Positions 50,529 to 51,973 of a stretch of 51,973 bases of DNA are shown piece by piece. The notes beneath the pieces were generated by a model that saw only the letters and a list, made by a program, of their open reading frames with translations, did not search any database and was not told where the DNA came from. The stretch is from Patescibacteria group bacterium (GTDB lineage: Bacteria; Patescibacteriota; Saccharimonadia; Saccharimonadales; Saccharimonadaceae): assembly GCA_004322265.1 (NCBI GenBank), contig SCSZ01000021.1, positions 1 through 51,973 on the forward strand, in the 5' to 3' direction. The position numbers were made by a program, and so were the translations under genes. Position 1 is the first letter of the stretch. The number at the start of each line of letters is the position of its first letter.

Positions 50529-50551
50529 TTTCCAAGGTTGAACCTTGGAAA
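50529..50551 (+). repeat. REP palindrome, copy 5
   Basis: TTTCCAAGG-TTGAA-CCTTGGAAA. It is identical to copy 2 over 36 bp including the ACTGTTGTAATT flank, and sits next to a terminator hairpin. Confidence 0.88.
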
Positions 50552-50558
50552 GGGTTGG

Positions 50559-50598
50559 CCAAAGTAAAAGACCCAAGTGAATGGGTCTTTTACTTTGG
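50559..50598. terminator. Shared terminator hairpin between the peptide-binding protein and tRNA-Leu genes
   Basis: CCAAAGTAAAAGACCCA and its exact complement flank a 6-nt loop. On the minus strand it begins with the encoded CCA of tRNA-Leu. T-rich arms could terminate transcription from either side. Confidence 0.75.
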
Positions 50599-50682
50599 TG
50601 CGCGCGAGAGGACTTGAACCTCCACGTCCCGAAGGACACCAGCACCTCAAGCTGGCCTGTCTACCAATTCCAGCACGCGCGC
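50596..50682 (-). tRNA. tRNA-Leu (anticodon GAG)
   Basis: An 87-nt tRNA with acceptor GCGCGCG/CGCGCGC and anticodon arm CCAGC-TTGAGGT-GCTGG. It has a long variable arm (TGTCC-TTCG-GGACG) typical of class II tRNAs, a GGTTCAAGTCC T-loop and an encoded CCA. Confidence 0.95.
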
Positions 50683-50735
50683 ATTAAGCTAGATTATAAC
50701 ACTATTAGACTAACAGCTAAACTCCTCGAATAAAT

Positions 50736-51200
50736 CTAATTAATGCAGGCATCAAGGCTAAGGACGGATATGCAGTCTGAATCCGTACCAACGTTCAGTA
50801 AAGGTATGTCGGTATTCTGAATTGATAGATGGGCTGAGATGGGATCTACGATTGCATTAATAAGATTCTCAGCAGGTACACTAGGCGACTGGGCTGTCGC
50901 AGTAGTTGGTTGCGATGCAACCGTCTGGATACTAGGAGGTATTATCTGAGCTGACCTCGCACTATTTGTCAGATTGGAATTAATAACAGGGACGATTTCT
51001 GGTACATTTGGAACAGGTTGCATATCATCGGTCTCGTACAAAGCTTTTGTGCTAGTCGAAGTTGACCTAGGTAGGATCGGTCGAGGTAGCGAGAAATCTA
51101 TATGAGACCAAATAATTACAAAGAGAACAACAATAAAGAGGGCTACAAAGGCCAAATTAACCTTCATATGACGTGTTACGCTTTTAGTCCAATCTCGCAT
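50736..51200 (-). CDS. Membrane-anchored Ser/Thr/Pro-rich protein, unknown function
   Basis: A 154-aa protein with an N-terminal helix (VNLAFVALFIVVLFVIIW, about residues 14-31) and an outward-facing, low-complexity region (STSTSTKAL, QPVPNVPEIVPVI, QPTTATAQSPSVP). A short ordered tail holds two cysteines (DSDCISVLSLDACIN) that could form a disulfide. No family recognised. The ATG follows TATACT and GAGGA, and the gene lies alone between two tRNA genes. Confidence 0.7.
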   Translation of the reverse strand: MRDWTKSVTRHMKVNLAFVALFIVVLFVIIWSHIDFSLPRPILPRSTSTSTKALYETDDMQPVPNVPEIVPVINSNLTNSARSAQIIPPSIQTVASQPTTATAQSPSVPAENLINAIVDPISAHLSIQNTDIPLLNVGTDSDCISVLSLDACIN

Positions 51201-51232
51201 ATGGTCTAATCGTCCTCACGGTTACACCATCC

Positions 51233-51238
51233 AGTATA
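51233..51238 (-). promoter_or_regulatory. -10 box of the 154-aa gene
   Basis: Minus-strand TATACT about 32 nt upstream of the ATG at 51200, with GAGGA between. Confidence 0.45.
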
Positions 51239-51268
51239 AGCTAGCAATAAGCGTAATTCAATGTTTGC

Positions 51269-51298
51269 AAACAAAAAGCCCGTTATAAAACGGACTGT
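51269..51298 (-). terminator. Intrinsic terminator of tRNA-Val
   Basis: AGTCCGTT and AACGGGCT pair on the minus strand and are followed by TTTTTG, starting just after the tRNA 3' end. Confidence 0.85.
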
Positions 51299-51303
51299 TT
51301 GTA

Positions 51304-51380
51304 TGGTGGGCGCTGAGGGGCTCGAACCCCCGACCCCCTCGGTGTAAACGAGGTGCTCTAGCCAACTGAGCTAAGCGCCC
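51304..51380 (-). tRNA. tRNA-Val (anticodon UAC)
   Basis: A 77-nt cloverleaf with acceptor GGGCGCT/AGCGCCC, anticodon arm CCTCG-TTTACAC-CGAGG (anticodon TAC), T-loop GGTTCGAGCCC and an encoded CCA. Confidence 0.95.
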
Positions 51381-51474
51381 TTATACCACCTCGGTATTAT
51401 ACAGTACAAAAGCACGCCAGACAACAGTGGTGGGAGCAACATCACTTATGGTTGAATGATTTTACTATTTCTGC

Positions 51475-51480
51475 TATAAT
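51475..51480 (+). promoter_or_regulatory. Extended -10 promoter of typA
   Basis: TGC then TATAAT. The roughly 29-nt leader holds an ACCCG-ggaa-CGGGT hairpin between AAGGAA and the ATG, which could bring that purine run near the start codon. Confidence 0.55.
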
Positions 51481-51515
51481 TACAGATAAGGAAACCCGGG
51501 AACGGGTATATTTTT

Positions 51516-51973
51516 ATGAAAGACCCAAAATTTATTCGAAACATTGCAATCATTGCTCACGTCGACCATGGTAAGACGACGCTAGTTGATGGTCTATTAA
51601 AGCAAAGTAACACCTTCCGCTCAAACCAGGCAGAGATGGAACAATCGCTCATTATGGATAGCGGCGACCAGGAGCACGAACGCGGCATCACGATCACTGC
51701 CAAGCAGACATCGGTTTATCATGGCGATTACAAAATTAATATTATCGACACGCCAGGGCACGCCGACTTTAGTGGTGAGGTTGAGCGTACGCTTAATATG
51801 GCCGATGGAGTACTGTTGATCGTTGATGCTCAGGAAGGCCCGATGCCACAGACTAAGTTTGTTTTGTCAAAAGCTCTTGAACTTGGGCTAAAGCCAGTAA
51901 TCGTGATTAACAAAATCGACAAACCATCTCGCAGAATTGATGAAGTCGAAGATGAAATCGCTGATTTGTTCCT
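51516..51973 (+). CDS. typA: Ribosome-binding GTPase TypA/BipA, N-terminal part (3' end outside window)
   Basis: The frame is open to the window edge. It encodes a translation-factor G domain: G1 [15 protein letters not shown], switch-[13 protein letters not shown]3 [16 protein letters not shown] and G4 NKIDKP. The [19 protein letters not shown] opening and the [12 protein letters not shown] form favour TypA/BipA over EF-G or LepA. TypA acts in ribosome assembly and stress adaptation. Start set by the ATG 35 nt after the -10 box. Confidence 0.93.
   Translation, partial: MKDPKFIRNIAIIAHVDHGKTTLVDGLLKQSNTFRSNQAEMEQSLIMDSGDQEHERGITITAKQTSVYHGDYKINIIDTPGHADFSGEVERTLNMADGVLLIVDAQEGPMPQTKFVLSKALELGLKPVIVINKIDKPSRRIDEVEDEIADLF

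Noticed and set aside
1-51973. Alternative genetic code (UGA as glycine) as in Absconditabacteria/Gracilibacteria.
   Set aside because: Several genes, including iscS, rsmA and the DUF2127 gene, end in TGA immediately before the next gene or its promoter, and conserved proteins have no internal TGA.

Overview
The window looks like a chromosomal segment of a Candidatus Saccharibacteria (TM7) or closely related Patescibacteria genome. The grounds are dense packing with many 1-8 nt overlaps, a short alanyl-tRNA synthetase, a baseplate-J-like membrane protein beside an FtsA-like ATPase, GFTxxE type IV pilins, LPXTG surface anchoring, TGA used as an ordinary stop (against the recoded Absconditabacteria/Gracilibacteria), and mid-range GC. 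The lineage is inferred from gene families and style; no marker phylogeny was run.

Layout. 1-2264: 3' end of a sensor histidine kinase, a small membrane protein and an LPXTG surface protein. About 2350-5170: a compositionally foreign, GC-rich island. It has a two-gene leftward operon (four-helix membrane protein, then a lipoprotein) behind a long structured leader, and a rightward 105-aa gene. Divergent sigma70-like promoters and strong hairpin terminators frame it, and a 17-27 bp inverted repeat brackets the leftward part. 5312-6164: tRNA-Glu and a REP-associated tyrosine transposase (RAYT) between REP palindromes; three further REPs lie elsewhere in the window. 6208-12732: lower glycolysis (pyk, pgk, tpiA), a proline-rich tail-anchored protein and a PcrA/UvrD helicase. 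12733-13058: a gene-free stretch with a candidate structured RNA. 13059-21692: an Rpf/Apf-like wall hydrolase, rsmA, a pilin fused to an Asp-box beta-propeller, metG, tatD, cysteine desulfurase, a DUF218 protein and mnmA. 21835-29314: alaS, a CNNM-type transporter, FtsA-like plus baseplate-J-like pair, ruvX, mltG. 29637-38521: LysM-CHAP hydrolase, obgE, sbcB, a small membrane protein, uvrA, dedA, rplY/ctc. 38524-51973: ABC exporter, DUF2127 protein, trhO, uvrC, a pilin carrying FN3 and three phage tail-collar domains, its FN3-bearing paralogue, pepP, a holin-like protein, secG, a peptide-binding protein, tRNA-Leu, a small membrane protein, tRNA-Val and the start of typA.

How it fits together. 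Housekeeping genes (glycolysis, tRNA charging and thiolation, excision repair, envelope growth) are interleaved with surface and attachment genes suited to an episymbiont. The standout is a trio of pilin-type proteins that share one cysteine-bracketed head but end in different adhesion modules: an Asp-box propeller, FN3 plus tail-collar repeats, or FN3 alone. Promoter architecture is also striking. About twenty genes have a -10 hexamer ending only 6-11 nt before the start codon, implying leaderless transcription, and this revises the starts of pyk and dedA.
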